The notes under the pieces were generated by a model. It saw only the letters and a list, made by a program, of their open reading frames with translations, searched no databases and was not told the DNA's origin. A stretch of DNA of 50,451 bases, taken from the NCBI GenBank assembly GCA_016462625.1, contig JAEMSV010000018.1, forward strand, positions 1 through 50,451, written 5' to 3'. Each line of letters starts with the position of its first letter. Position 1 is the first letter of the stretch. The position numbers were made by a program, and so were the translations under genes. Shown here piece after piece: positions 8,002 to 18,478 of the stretch. The DNA comes from Solirubrobacteraceae bacterium. GTDB lineage: Bacteria; Actinomycetota; Thermoleophilia; Solirubrobacterales; Solirubrobacteraceae.

Positions 8002-11000
8002 GTGATCGCTCGTCTCTGCACCGCCACCACCGCCGCGCTGCTCGCCGCCCTCGTCTTGACGACGGGCGCGCACGCCGCCGACCCGTCCGAGACCGGCCGC
8101 TGGAGCGCCGTTCAGAACTACCCGGTCGTCCCGATCTCGGCGGCCGTCACGCCGGACGGGAAGATCGTCGCCTGGGATCAGGCCGATCCCGATACGCCGC
8201 ACTCGATCTCGCCGAACAACGGCAAGGCGATGATCCTCGACCCCGAGACCGGCGCGATCGCGCGCAGCACCAACCTGGCTCCCGCCTCGGTCTTCTGCCC
8301 GCTGATCACCACGCTCCCGGACGGCAAGATCGCGATCGCCGGCGGCGGCAACGACAGCACGAACAGCGACCTCGTCCAGCTCTACGACCCGGACTCGAAG
8401 ACCTTCGGCACCTGGTCGACCATGTCGACCGGCCGCTGGTACGGCGGCGGCAACATCACGAAGAACGGCGACATCGTCGCGATCGGCGGCCGTGGCGGCT
8501 CCGGCGCCGACGTGATTGACGCCGCGACCGGCCGCAACCGCCGCCTGACCGTCGACTTCGGCGCCGACTGGTACCCGCTCGCGCTGCGGATGCCCGACGG
8601 CCGCTTCACGATCGAGAACGTCACGGACCTGCGCACGAGCAACACGCCGACCCGCCAGATCCTCGACATCGCCGGCACCGGCAAGCTCACGGGCGCCGAC
8701 GACCTCACGCTGTTGCAGCGCCGCCTGCGGATGACCATGACCATGGTCGGCCCGCACACGATGCTCGGCATCACCGGCGGCACCTCGAAGGAGGCGTACC
8801 TGCTCGACGTCGGCACCGGCAACCGTCCCGTCCCCAAGATCACCGCGCCGACGAAGGATCCGCACATCACCGGCACGGCGGTCACGCTGCCCGACGGCTC
8901 CGCGGTCGTCATCGGCGGCAACTCGTCCGGCAGCGAGACGTACGGCACCGCCGTCTACGGCACCGAGCGCTGGTCGCCCATCACGGGCCAGTGGACGTCG
9001 ATGGAGAACACGCCGCGTCAGCGCCAGTACCACTCGGTCGCCGCGCTGCTGCCCGACGGCCGTGTCTGGTCGGCCGGCACGTCGATCAACGGCTCGAAGG
9101 CCAACGAGTACAACGGCGCGTACTTCTCGCCGCCGTATCTCTTCAAGAAGGACGGCTCGGGCCAGCTCGCCGACCGCCCGCAGATCACCGACGCGCCGAA
9201 GTCCGCCTCGTGGGGTGAGCGCGTCACGCTGCGCACGCCGCAGGCCGCGTCGATCCGCAAGGCCTCGCTGGTCCGCATGTCGGCGACGACGCACCAGTAC
9301 GACTTCTCCGGCGCGTTCACGCAGCTCGACGTCTCGGCCTCCGGCGACGGCGTCTCGATGACGATCCCGGCCAACGGCAACGAGGTGCCGGCCGGCTCGT
9401 ACATGATCTTCCTCGTCGACAGCGCGGGCGTCCCGTCGAAGGCGGCCACGGTCCGCATCGATCCGGCCGCCGACAGCACGCCGAACGCGACGACGATGAT
9501 GAGCTCGCAGTACGCGTCGGCGAACCCCGCCTGGAAGGGCATGGACGGCGACACGACCAACCTCGGCCCGCACACGAAGTCGCAGGCCGAGCCGTGGTGG
9601 CAGGTCGACTTCGGCCGCTCGCGCCAGGTCGGCTCGATCACGATCCACAACCGCAACGACAGCACCACCTACCGCCAGCGCCTGCGCTCGGCCTGGGTGT
9701 TCAGCTCGGACCAGCCGTTCACGTCGACGACCGTCGCCGGGACCCGCGCCCAGGCGGGCGTCACCGCGACGCAGCTCTCGAGCACCGTCGGCGCCACGGT
9801 CAGCGTGAACGTCAACCGCAGCGCCCGGTACATCCGCGTGCAGCTGCCGCGGACCGACTACCTGCACTTCAGGGAGCTCGTCCCGACCTTCACCGCGGCT
9901 CCCGCGGCGAGTCTCGCCCTCACCAAGGTCTCGCAGACCGACCAGCAGGTCGTCGTCAAGGTGGCGAACACCGGCAACGCGTCCGGCACGATCCAGTCGG
10001 TCGCGCTACCCGGCGCCGGATGGGCCCAGGCCGCCGGCCCGGGGGCGCCGTTCAGCGTCGCCGCCGGTGGGACGGCCCAGCTGACGCTGACGCGCGGCAC
10101 CGTCGACGGTGACCTCGTGCTCACGCCGAGCGCCGGCAGCGCGCTGCGCCTCGCGCTGCAGAAGGCGCCGGTCACCGAGCCGCCGCCGGCGACGAGCATC
10201 GTCCCGAGCCCGGCCGCAGGCGGCTGGCAGCTGAACGGCAGCGCCACGATCGTCGGCACCGCCCTGCAGCTCACGCCGCCCGAGGGAGACAAGAAGGGCA
10301 CCGCCTTCTACCCGACGACGCTCGACACGACCGTCCCGATGACCATCGAGTTCGACGCCCAGATCGCCGACGGCACCGGCGCCGACGGCCTGGCGATGAT
10401 CCTCGCCGACCCGACGAAGGGCGCCACCGCGACGTCCGTCGGCGGCGGGGGCGGCCTGCTCGCCTTCGGCGGCATCCCGGGCACGGCGGTCGCGCTGGCG
10501 ACCTACCCGCAGAGCACCGTGGGCATCAGCGACGGCTCGAAGGCCGGCGCATGGCAGACGCTGAACTACCTCGGCACCGCGCCGCTGCCGTCGCCGCTGC
10601 AGAACACGACCCGTCACGTGAAGGTGACGCTCAGCAACGGCACGCTGACCGCGACCATCGACGGGGCGACCGTCTCGCAGCAGGTCGCCCTGCCGAACCG
10701 GGTCCTGCTCGGCTTCAGCGCCGCAACAGGCGGCCTGACGAACCGCCACACGGTCCGCGACCTCGTCGTCAGCGGCACGGTCACGACGCCGCAGCCGCCG
10801 ACGACTCCGGAGCCCCCGGCGCCCAGCACGGTGCCGGACCCGGCCGCGGGCGGCTGGAAGCTCAACGGGACCTCGTCGGTCACCGGCGGGAAGCTCCAGC
10901 TCACCCCGGCCGAGAGCGACCAGAAGGGCAGTGCCTTCTACCCGACCGCGATCACGGTCGGCACCGGCAAGACCATCGAGTTCGACGCGACGATCGCCGA

Positions 11001-11409
11001 CGGCACGGGCGCCGACGGCCTCGCGATGATCCTCGCCGACCCGACCAAGGGCGCGACGCCCTCGTCGCTCGGCGGGGGCGGCGGCTCGCTCGGCTTCGGC
11101 GGGATCCCCGGCCTCGCGGTCGGCCTCTCGACCTACCCCAGCAGCGCGGTCGGCATCTCCGACGGCGCCCTGGCCGGCGCGTGGCAGACCCTGAACTGGG
11201 TCAGCACCGCACAGCTGCTCACGCCGCTGCAGAACGCGACCAAGCACGTGAAGGTCACGGTCACGCCGACCACGGTCACCGCCGTCATCGACGGCGGCGT
11301 CACGGTCACGAAGGCGATGACGGTGCCCTCGCAGGTGCTGCTCGGCTTCTCCGCCGCGACCGGCGGGCTGACGAACCGTCACGCGGTGGCGAACGTCAGC
11401 GTGTCGTAG
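8002..11409 (+). CDS. Secreted galactose-oxidase-like copper radical oxidase with F5/8C and two L-type lectin domains
   Basis: 1135 residues from GTG 8002, which aligns with the start of the upstream paralogue; TACCTT (7986-7991) ends 10 nt before it. The catalytic set is conserved: Cys99 (SVFCP), Tyr147 (GRWYGGG), Tyr343 and His344 (RQYHSVAALLPDGRVW), His431 (ATTHQY). An F5/8C domain (about 500-635) and one copy of the VALPGAGWAQ repeat follow. Two tandem domains of about 200 residues (729-929 and 932-1135) resemble bacterial L-type lectins: TIEFDAQIADGTGADGLAMI, then GGGGG, WQTLNY and LLGFSAATGGLTNRH. The shared N-terminal two-thirds shows tandem duplication, while the C-termini have been swapped for different binding modules, suggesting different polymer targets. 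Confidence 0.88.
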   Translation: MIARLCTATTAALLAALVLTTGAHAADPSETGRWSAVQNYPVVPISAAVTPDGKIVAWDQADPDTPHSISPNNGKAMILDPETGAIARSTNLAPASVFCPLITTLPDGKIAIAGGGNDSTNSDLVQLYDPDSKTFGTWSTMSTGRWYGGGNITKNGDIVAIGGRGGSGADVIDAATGRNRRLTVDFGADWYPLALRMPDGRFTIENVTDLRTSNTPTRQILDIAGTGKLTGADDLTLLQRRLRMTMTMVGPHTMLGITGGTSKEAYLLDVGTGNRPVPKITAPTKDPHITGTAVTLPDGSAVVIGGNSSGSETYGTAVYGTERWSPITGQWTSMENTPRQRQYHSVAALLPDGRVWSAGTSINGSKANEYNGAYFSPPYLFKKDGSGQLADRPQITDAPKSASWGERVTLRTPQAASIRKASLVRMSATTHQYDFSGAFTQLDVSASGDGVSMTIPANGNEVPAGSYMIFLVDSAGVPSKAATVRIDPAADSTPNATTMMSSQYASANPAWKGMDGDTTNLGPHTKSQAEPWWQVDFGRSRQVGSITIHNRNDSTTYRQRLRSAWVFSSDQPFTSTTVAGTRAQAGVTATQLSSTVGATVSVNVNRSARYIRVQLPRTDYLHFRELVPTFTAAPAASLALTKVSQTDQQVVVKVANTGNASGTIQSVALPGAGWAQAAGPGAPFSVAAGGTAQLTLTRGTVDGDLVLTPSAGSALRLALQKAPVTEPPPATSIVPSPAAGGWQLNGSATIVGTALQLTPPEGDKKGTAFYPTTLDTTVPMTIEFDAQIADGTGADGLAMILADPTKGATATSVGGGGGLLAFGGIPGTAVALATYPQSTVGISDGSKAGAWQTLNYLGTAPLPSPLQNTTRHVKVTLSNGTLTATIDGATVSQQVALPNRVLLGFSAATGGLTNRHTVRDLVVSGTVTTPQPPTTPEPPAPSTVPDPAAGGWKLNGTSSVTGGKLQLTPAESDQKGSAFYPTAITVGTGKTIEFDATIADGTGADGLAMILADPTKGATPSSLGGGGGSLGFGGIPGLAVGLSTYPSSAVGISDGALAGAWQTLNWVSTAQLLTPLQNATKHVKVTVTPTTVTAVIDGGVTVTKAMTVPSQVLLGFSAATGGLTNRHAVANVSVS

Positions 11410-11426
11410 GGCGCCGACTGCGCTCG

Positions 11427-11466
11427 GCGTCAGATCGACGTCGTCATAGCGACGTCGATCTGACGC
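11427..11466. terminator. Bidirectional terminator hairpin between convergent oxidase and hspR genes
   Basis: A perfect 17-bp stem (11427-11443 with 11450-11466) closed by tcatag lies between the stop of the oxidase gene (11409) and the stop of hspR (11467). The position and symmetry suit termination from both sides. There is no long T-run in either direction. Confidence 0.65.
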
Positions 11467-11901
11467 TCAGCGCCGGCGCGGTGGACGCAGCGCGTCCGCC
11501 GCGTCTTGGTACAGCACGATGTCCGCGCGCGCCTGGCGCGCGCGGGCCTCGAGCGCCCCGACCTCGGCCTCGAGCTCGTCGCGGCGCCGCTCCAGCAGCT
11601 CGACCTTGCGCCGTGTGCGCTCGAGCTGCTCCTCCAGCTCGAGGACCTTCTCCACGCCGGCGAGGTTCAAGCCCAGCTCGGCGGTCATCTGCTGGATCCG
11701 CCGCAGCCGCTCGACGTCGGCCTGGGAGTACAGCCGCGTGCCCTTCGGCGACCGCTGCGGCTCGATCAGCCCCCGCTGCTCGTACATGCGCAGGGTCTGC
11801 GGGTGCATCTCGGCGAGCTCCGCGGCCACGCTGATCATGAACACCCCGCGGTCATGAGAGACCTCGACGCGGGTGGTCGTGCGGCGGCGCGGCGTGCTCA
11901 T
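11467..11901 (-). CDS. hspR: Heat-shock repressor HspR (MerR family)
   Basis: 144 residues. An N-terminal MerR-type winged helix is clear (VFMISVAAELAEMHPQTLRM, YEQRGLIEPQR, GTRLYSQADVERLRRI). A coiled coil of Glu/Arg/Leu heptads follows (about 85-130), with a basic end (RPPRRR). HspR represses chaperone operons by binding inverted repeats and is thought to sense free DnaK. As in Streptomyces and Mycobacterium it is the last gene of the dnaK operon, starting 2 nt after the dnaJ stop, giving autoregulation. Its likely targets here are the palindromes before dnaK and clpB. Confidence 0.95.
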   Translation of the reverse strand: MSTPRRRTTTRVEVSHDRGVFMISVAAELAEMHPQTLRMYEQRGLIEPQRSPKGTRLYSQADVERLRRIQQMTAELGLNLAGVEKVLELEEQLERTRRKVELLERRRDELEAEVGALEARARQARADIVLYQDAADALRPPRRR

Positions 11902-11903
11902 CG

Positions 11904-13043
11904 TCAGCTCGCCTTCTTCGTCGTCTCGTGGGCGAACAGGCTCGCGCGCGGGTCGCCGTTCATGACCTTGCCGAGCGCATCGACGGCCTTGCGCTGCTCC
12001 TTGGTCAGGTCGCTCGGGACGTCGATGACGAACTTGTAGTGGATGTCGCCCTTGCTCTTGCCGCCGAGCTTGGGAGGACCCTCGCCCCGCAGCCTCTGAA
12101 TCGTCCCGTGCTTCGTGCCGGCAGGGACGCGCAGCTTCTTGCGCCCGTGCAGAGTCGGGACCTCGACCTCCGCGCCGCCGAGCGCCTCGGTCACCGAGAG
12201 GGGGACCTCGACCTCGACGTTGTCGCCCTTGCGCGCGAACACAGGGGAATCATCCACGTGCACCACGACGTACAGATCGCCGGCCTGGCCGCCCTGCCGT
12301 CCGGGCTCGCCCTTCCCGGCCAGCCGCACGCGACTGCCCTCCTTCACGCCCGCCGGGATGTTCACGCGGTACTTCTTGACCGTGCGGGTCCGGCCCGAGC
12401 CCGTGCACGTGGGGCACGGATTCTCGATGACGGTCCCCGCCCCGCCGCAGCGCGAGCACGGCTGGCTGATGCTGAAGAGGCCCTGGCCCTGCGACTCGAC
12501 GCCGCGGCCCTGGCACTTCGGGCAGACCTTGGGCGACGTGCCGGGCTTCGCGCCCGTGCCGCCGCACGTGTGGCAGCGCTGGTAGGTCGGGACCGACAGC
12601 TGGATCTGCGCGCCGTCGACGGCCTGCTCGAACGTGATCGTCGCCTCGGCCTCGAGGTCACGACCGCGCTCGGCCCGCGCACCACCGGCGCCCGGACCAC
12701 GGCCCGTGCCGCCGCCCGGACCAGACCGGCCCGCGCCGAACAGGTCGCTCAGGATGTCGGCGAACCCGCCGGCCGTGCCGCCTGCGCCGCCGCCCGGCTG
12801 ACCGCCCCCGCCGAACGGGCCGGCGCCGCCGAAGAGGCCGCCGCGGTCGTACTGCTTGCGCTTCTCGGCATCGCCGACGATGTCGTAGGCGTGCTGGATC
12901 TCCTTGAACTTCTCCTCGGACTTGGGATCGTCCGGGTTGCGGTCAGGGTGGTACTGGCGCGCGAGCTTGCGGTACGCCTTCTTGATCTCGTCCGCCGACG
13001 CCTTCTTGTCGACGCCGAGCGTCTTGTACGGGTCCGGGGCCAA
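11904..13043 (-). CDS. dnaJ: Co-chaperone DnaJ (Hsp40)
   Basis: 379 residues. J domain (about 5-70) with HPD at 32-34, a long Gly/Phe-rich linker (FGGAGPFGGGGQPGGGAGG), four zinc-finger motifs (CHTCGGTG, CPKCQGRG, CSRCGGAG, CPTCTGSG), then the client-binding C-terminal domains. It delivers clients to DnaK and stimulates its ATPase. The start is TTG 13043, with GGGAAGG 8 nt upstream; that Shine-Dalgarno sequence overlaps the grpE stop codon TAG (13058-13060), which implies translational coupling. The position directly before hspR matches the actinobacterial dnaJ1 arrangement. Confidence 0.97.
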   Translation of the reverse strand: MAPDPYKTLGVDKKASADEIKKAYRKLARQYHPDRNPDDPKSEEKFKEIQHAYDIVGDAEKRKQYDRGGLFGGAGPFGGGGQPGGGAGGTAGGFADILSDLFGAGRSGPGGGTGRGPGAGGARAERGRDLEAEATITFEQAVDGAQIQLSVPTYQRCHTCGGTGAKPGTSPKVCPKCQGRGVESQGQGLFSISQPCSRCGGAGTVIENPCPTCTGSGRTRTVKKYRVNIPAGVKEGSRVRLAGKGEPGRQGGQAGDLYVVVHVDDSPVFARKGDNVEVEVPLSVTEALGGAEVEVPTLHGRKKLRVPAGTKHGTIQRLRGEGPPKLGGKSKGDIHYKFVIDVPSDLTKEQRKAVDALGKVMNGDPRASLFAHETTKKAS

Positions 13044-13057
13044 CGCGCGCGCCTTCC

Positions 13058-13630
13058 CTACTGGGCCACGACGACCCGAGCGGGTCGCAGGACGGTGTCG
13101 TTGAGCCGGTAGCCCTGCTGGTAGACCTCGGCGACGGTGTTCGACTCCGCCCCCTCGATCGGAGCGTGCGCGATCGCCTCGTGCTGCTCGGGATCGAAGA
13201 CCTCGCCCTTCGGGTCGAAGGCCTCGATGCCCGCCTTCGCCAGCGCGGCCGTCAGCTCGGACTGCACGAGCCGCACGCCGTTGGCGAAGTCGCTGCCGTC
13301 ATCGCCCGCCGCTTCGACCGCGCGTGCGAGGTTGTCGAGCGCGGGCAGCAGTTCCTTGGCCAGCGTGCCTGCGCCGCGCTCGCGCGAGACGGCCACGTCG
13401 CGGACCATCCGCTTGCGGTAGTTCTCGAAGTCGGCCTGGGTGCGCTGCGCGAGCGCGAGGTACTCGTCGCGCTCGGCCGCCTTCTTCTCGAGCTCGGCGA
13501 GGTCGCCGGCCACCGCCTCAGCGGCGGTGTCCGACGTCTCTTCGACGACTTCGGCGTCGGCGATGTCGGAATCGGCCGCGGTCTCCTCGACCGCGACCTC
13601 CTCCCGCTCGGTGTCCTCGGACCAGGGCAT
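13058..13630 (-). CDS. grpE: Nucleotide exchange factor GrpE
   Basis: 190 residues. An acidic, low-complexity N-terminus (about 1-50, many Glu/Asp/Ala) leads into the long helix (LAELEKKAAERDEYLALAQR, TQADFENYRKRM) and the beta-domain (AFDPKGEVFDPEQHEAI, NTVAEVYQQGYRLNDTVLRP). It releases ADP from DnaK. ATG 13630 follows the dnaK stop by 2 nt, so it is co-translated in the chaperone operon. The last residues VVVAQ match the family's usual ending. Confidence 0.97.
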   Translation of the reverse strand: MPWSEDTEREEVAVEETAADSDIADAEVVEETSDTAAEAVAGDLAELEKKAAERDEYLALAQRTQADFENYRKRMVRDVAVSRERGAGTLAKELLPALDNLARAVEAAGDDGSDFANGVRLVQSELTAALAKAGIEAFDPKGEVFDPEQHEAIAHAPIEGAESNTVAEVYQQGYRLNDTVLRPARVVVAQ

Positions 13631-13632
13631 CG

Positions 13633-15552
<1,920 letters not shown>

Positions 15553-15595
15553 GTTGTGGCGTCTCCCTTCGATGCCTTCAGATGCTGGGGGGAAG

Positions 15596-15622
15596 AAATC
15601 TGCGTCAGACGGTAGCAGATTT
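15596..15622 (-). promoter_or_regulatory. Palindromic operator candidate before dnaK
   Basis: AAATCTGC (15596-15603) - 11 nt - GCAGATTT (15615-15622), a perfect 8-bp inverted repeat 44 nt upstream of the dnaK start. Counted as ATCTGCGT-N7-TAGCAGAT it has the same 23-nt span and ATCT/AGAT ends as the clpB element. It differs from the exact HAIR consensus, so HspR binding is inferred. Confidence 0.5.
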
Positions 15623-15643
15623 TGGGGCCTCGGCCCGTGCGGG

Positions 15644-16387
15644 CTACTCGTCTTCGTCGAAGATGATGTCGAGCAACCACAACACGTCGCGCTCGAGGTC
15701 CGGACTGAACGCGTCGAGCGCCCGGTTCGCCGCGATACCGGTGAACCGCGCCGCACGCCGGGGCCCCTGGCCCAGCTGCCGCAGCCGCTCGGCGGCACGA
15801 TCTCGAGCCCGCTCCTCGTCGTCCGGTCCCTCCGCCTGCAGAGACTCGCGCAGCTCGGTGAGATCCACCTCGGGCAGCGGAATCCCCGGCCGACCACCGC
15901 GATCCCACGCCCGCAGGCGGGCGCAAGCATCCTCCGGAATCGCAACGACCGCACGCGAGAACTCCGCCTCACTTCGCCATGTGGCCCGTCCCGCACGCAG
16001 GATGGAACCCGGGTTGCGCACCCCATCCAGCCGGACGAGGAATCGGTCGTACACCGGGAGCAGCTGCCGCACCACAGGGACGTACGGCCGATAGAAGAGA
16101 ACGGCCAGGAGCTGGGAGACCTCCGGGCCGGAAGCGGAGGCCTTGACCATCCGCAGCAGCGTCGGCCGCAGCTGGAGGCAGAGCGACCGGTCCGCGGCCG
16201 TCGCGTCGAGCGCAGCGCGGATCGCGGGCTTCGCCTCCCAGCTCTCCTTCGTGTAGGCGTAGGCCGCGTCGGCGAACGCCTCCGCGGCGGCGCGTTCGCC
16301 CGGGACTGCGTGGGCCGTTCCGGCCGGGATCGCGCAAGCGATCACGAAGGTCAGCAGCATCCTTGCGGTCCAACGTCCCTTGAGCAT
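15644..16387 (-). CDS. Secreted alpha-helical protein, unknown; paralogue of the next gene upstream
   Basis: 247 residues from ATG 16387, placed by the signal peptide ([19 protein letters not shown]) and by TACGCT ending 6 nt upstream; a longer reading frame exists but precedes the signal peptide. The mature part is mostly helical, with [20 protein letters not shown] in the middle and an acidic C-terminus (DIIFDEDE). It aligns with the protein at 16472-17185 along its length (LDG[VI]R...ILRAGR..WR, then a Cys and a Trp). Paired tandem paralogues of this kind suggest an exported heteromer or duplicated surface protein. No known family was recognised. Confidence 0.75.
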   Translation of the reverse strand: MLKGRWTARMLLTFVIACAIPAGTAHAVPGERAAAEAFADAAYAYTKESWEAKPAIRAALDATAADRSLCLQLRPTLLRMVKASASGPEVSQLLAVLFYRPYVPVVRQLLPVYDRFLVRLDGVRNPGSILRAGRATWRSEAEFSRAVVAIPEDACARLRAWDRGGRPGIPLPEVDLTELRESLQAEGPDDEERARDRAAERLRQLGQGPRRAARFTGIAANRALDAFSPDLERDVLWLLDIIFDEDE

Positions 16388-16471
16388 CGCGGGAGCGTAC
16401 ACGTGCCACAGCGCCCGGGGTGTGCCGCCAAACGGGAGCGACAGGGGCGGTTTGCGCACCACCCCCGGGAT

Positions 16472-17185
16472 TCAGCCGGGGAAGCCGTAGGAGTCGAGCA
16501 GGCTCGAGTAGATCGCGACGTGCTCGGCGTACGCCGTCGCGAACGCGAAGCGGCCCGCCCGCTTCGCGGTCTGCCCTCGGTCCTTCAGCCGCGCGGCCGC
16601 GCGCCGCATCCGCTGCTCTCGCTTGCCGACACCGCCCGTCTGCAGCTCCCGCAGCGAGGCAGCGAAGTCGACGCTCGGCAAGAGCTGGCTCGTTCCGCCC
16701 CCGTCGACCCAGGCGGTCACCTGCGCGCATAGGTCGGTCGGCACGTTCAGCTGGGCGTACAGACGGAAGGCCGCAAGATGCCCGCGCCAGGCCGTCCGGC
16801 CGGCACGCAGGATCGGATCCGAGGTCCGGATGCCGTCGAGCCGGGCAACGAACCGCTCGAGCGGCGGGATGGTCGGCTCGTAGATCAGCTCATGGATGAT
16901 CGCGTTGCCCTGAGTCGCGGCCACCGCTAGCACGGCCGGCGGCACCAGCCCCTCCTGCCGCGCACGAACCTGCTGCTTCGCGAAGCAGTCCGCCTGGATC
17001 GCCTCGCGGTTGACCCGAACCGTCGGCGCGGTCTTCCTCACCGATGTCGTCAGCTCGGCAGCGGCGTCCGCGAACGCCCTGGCGGCGGACCGTTCGGCGG
17101 CACCGGAGCCCTTGGTGAACCCCGGGGCGGCAGAGGCAAGCAGCGCGAACGTGGCCAGCGCGACGACGAGGCAGACACGACCCAT
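16472..17185 (-). CDS. Secreted alpha-helical protein, unknown; paralogue of the neighbour
   Basis: 237 residues. Signal peptide VCLVVALATFALLASAAPG. The mature part shares ERSAARAFADAAAELT, RFVARLDGIRTSDPILRAGR, and DLCAQVTAWVDGGG with the 15644-16387 product ([49 protein letters not shown]). TAAGGT ends 6 nt before ATG 17185 and no Shine-Dalgarno sequence is visible, so each paralogue appears to have its own leaderless promoter. The two cysteines (in QADCFAK and TDLCAQ) have counterparts in the neighbour (RSLCLQ and EDACAR). Function unknown. Confidence 0.75.
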   Translation of the reverse strand: MGRVCLVVALATFALLASAAPGFTKGSGAAERSAARAFADAAAELTTSVRKTAPTVRVNREAIQADCFAKQQVRARQEGLVPPAVLAVAATQGNAIIHELIYEPTIPPLERFVARLDGIRTSDPILRAGRTAWRGHLAAFRLYAQLNVPTDLCAQVTAWVDGGGTSQLLPSVDFAASLRELQTGGVGKREQRMRRAAARLKDRGQTAKRAGRFAFATAYAEHVAIYSSLLDSYGFPG

Positions 17186-17216
17186 GGGTCGACCTTAGGG
17201 CACGCCCACAGACCGG

Positions 17217-18155
17217 TCAACGCTTCTCAACCGCCGCCGCGAGGATGTCGGCCGTGCCGTCGTCGTAGACGACGACGCCGCCGTCGGGCAGCCACGAACC
17301 GGCCCCGGTCGGTCCGCTGAGCAGCGCGGCCTTCGCGCGGACCTCAGCTTCGAGGGCCGTCGGAGCGACGGCCGTCACCTGGACGATGCCGGTGAACGCC
17401 GACCGTCCTGTGAACGGGTCCAGCAGGTGGTGCGCGGGCAGGCCCTCGCGGTCGCGCCAGCTGCGCCGGCCGATCCCGCTGGTGGCGACCCCGCCGTCAG
17501 CGAGCTCGAACGTGTGGACGATCTCGTCGCCGAATGGGCTCGCGACCTGGACCGCGCGTGTGCGCCTCTCGAGGCCGCCGAGGCGCAGATCTCCCGCGCA
17601 GTCGACGACGAAGCGGTCGTGCCGGGCGAGCACGGCGGCGAGAAGATCCGCGACGAGTCCCTTGACGATCCCGCCGCCGTCGAAGCGCAGTCCGGGCGGG
17701 CGCGACACGGTGCCGGCGATCTCGTCGACGACCACCTCCTCCCACCAGTGCCAGCGCGCGGGCTGCGCCGCGCTGCGCACCGGCGCGAGCAGCAACGCGT
17801 CGGCCAGCGGCATCGGTTCGGGCAGGTCGCCCGTGTAGCCGGCGTGCTCGATCGCGCCGATCAGCGTCGCGTCCACCAGCCCGCCGGTCGCCTCCGCGGC
17901 CTCGACCGCGGCACGGACCATCGACGCCAGCTCGCGGCTGACCTGGACGACCCGGTGCGGTGAGGTGTTCAAGCGCGAGAGCTCGCTGGTCGGGTCGAAG
18001 CGGGTGAAGCGCTCGTGCCAGCGCAGGAGCATCTCGCGCGCGACGCCGGTCGCCTCCTCGGCGGTGAACAGCGGGCCGTCACCGGCGATGACCGTGCCGC
18101 ACGTCGAGCCGAAGCACGGGTAGGCGCGGCTGATCTCGGACAGAGTCGCCGTCAT
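17217..18155 (-). CDS. apbE: FAD:protein FMN transferase ApbE
   Basis: 312 residues from ATG 18155, which overlaps the upstream stop as ATGA. ApbE attaches FMN from FAD to Thr or Ser of extracytoplasmic redox proteins, using Mg2+. Family marks: FGSTCGTVI at the N-terminus, RFTRFDPTSELSRLN, FDGGGIVKGLVADLLA (the family DxGgiaKG loop), VVDCAGDLRLGG, VATSGIGRRSW and HLLDPFTGRSA. The protein lacks an obvious signal peptide; some actinobacterial members also do. It is the last gene of a three-gene unit with a ferric-reductase-like membrane protein and a small acidic-tailed membrane protein. No FMN-binding-domain substrate with the usual flavinylation motif is encoded in the unit. Confidence 0.92.
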   Translation of the reverse strand: MTATLSEISRAYPCFGSTCGTVIAGDGPLFTAEEATGVAREMLLRWHERFTRFDPTSELSRLNTSPHRVVQVSRELASMVRAAVEAAEATGGLVDATLIGAIEHAGYTGDLPEPMPLADALLLAPVRSAAQPARWHWWEEVVVDEIAGTVSRPPGLRFDGGGIVKGLVADLLAAVLARHDRFVVDCAGDLRLGGLERRTRAVQVASPFGDEIVHTFELADGGVATSGIGRRSWRDREGLPAHHLLDPFTGRSAFTGIVQVTAVAPTALEAEVRAKAALLSGPTGAGSWLPDGGVVVYDDGTADILAAAVEKR

Positions 18156-18478
18156 GACTGCCTCGTGACGACGGCCGCCGGCTCGCTGTCCTCGCTGTCC
18201 TCGTCGTCTTCGCTGTCCTCGTCGTCTTCGAACCATTCGGACCACCACGCGTCCTCGCTGCTCGCGTCCGGCGTGTCGGTCGTCGTGACCGCCGCGGGCC
18301 GGGACGCGAGTACCGGATCGTGGCCGGTCAGCATTTGGCCGGAGATGAGGGCAAAGGCCCCGACGAAGGCGGCCATCGCGCCGGTCGCCACGCGGAGCCG
18401 CCACCGGCTCAAGCGGCTACGCCGCTCGGCGAGGACGCGCCCGGCGCGATCCGAATCAGTGGGTCGGGATGGAGGCAT
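18152..18478 (-). CDS. Small membrane protein with acidic tail, between ferric-reductase-like gene and apbE
   Basis: 108 residues. A basic N-terminus (about 1-30, many Arg) is followed by one membrane segment (VATGAMAAFVGAFALISGQM). An extracytoplasmic stretch follows with Thr-rich AVTTTDTPDASSEDAWW and a tail of DEDSEDDED repeats. The acidic tail comes from a tandem 18-bp DNA repeat (about 18190-18228). It overlaps the upstream gene by 23 nt and apbE by 4 nt, so the three are translationally coupled. In related operons this slot holds the FMN-carrying protein; the Thr-rich segment is a possible but unproven acceptor. No family recognised. Confidence 0.75.
   Translation of the reverse strand: MPPSRPTDSDRAGRVLAERRSRLSRWRLRVATGAMAAFVGAFALISGQMLTGHDPVLASRPAAVTTTDTPDASSEDAWWSEWFEDDEDSEDDEDSEDSEPAAVVTRQS

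Noticed and set aside
15553..15643. Exact HAIR consensus before dnaK
   Set aside because: No CTTGAGT-N7-ACTCAAG is present; only the variant palindrome is.
18185..18230. Tandem repeat as a CRISPR or regulatory array
   Set aside because: It lies in frame inside a gene and encodes the acidic tail; only about two 18-bp units.
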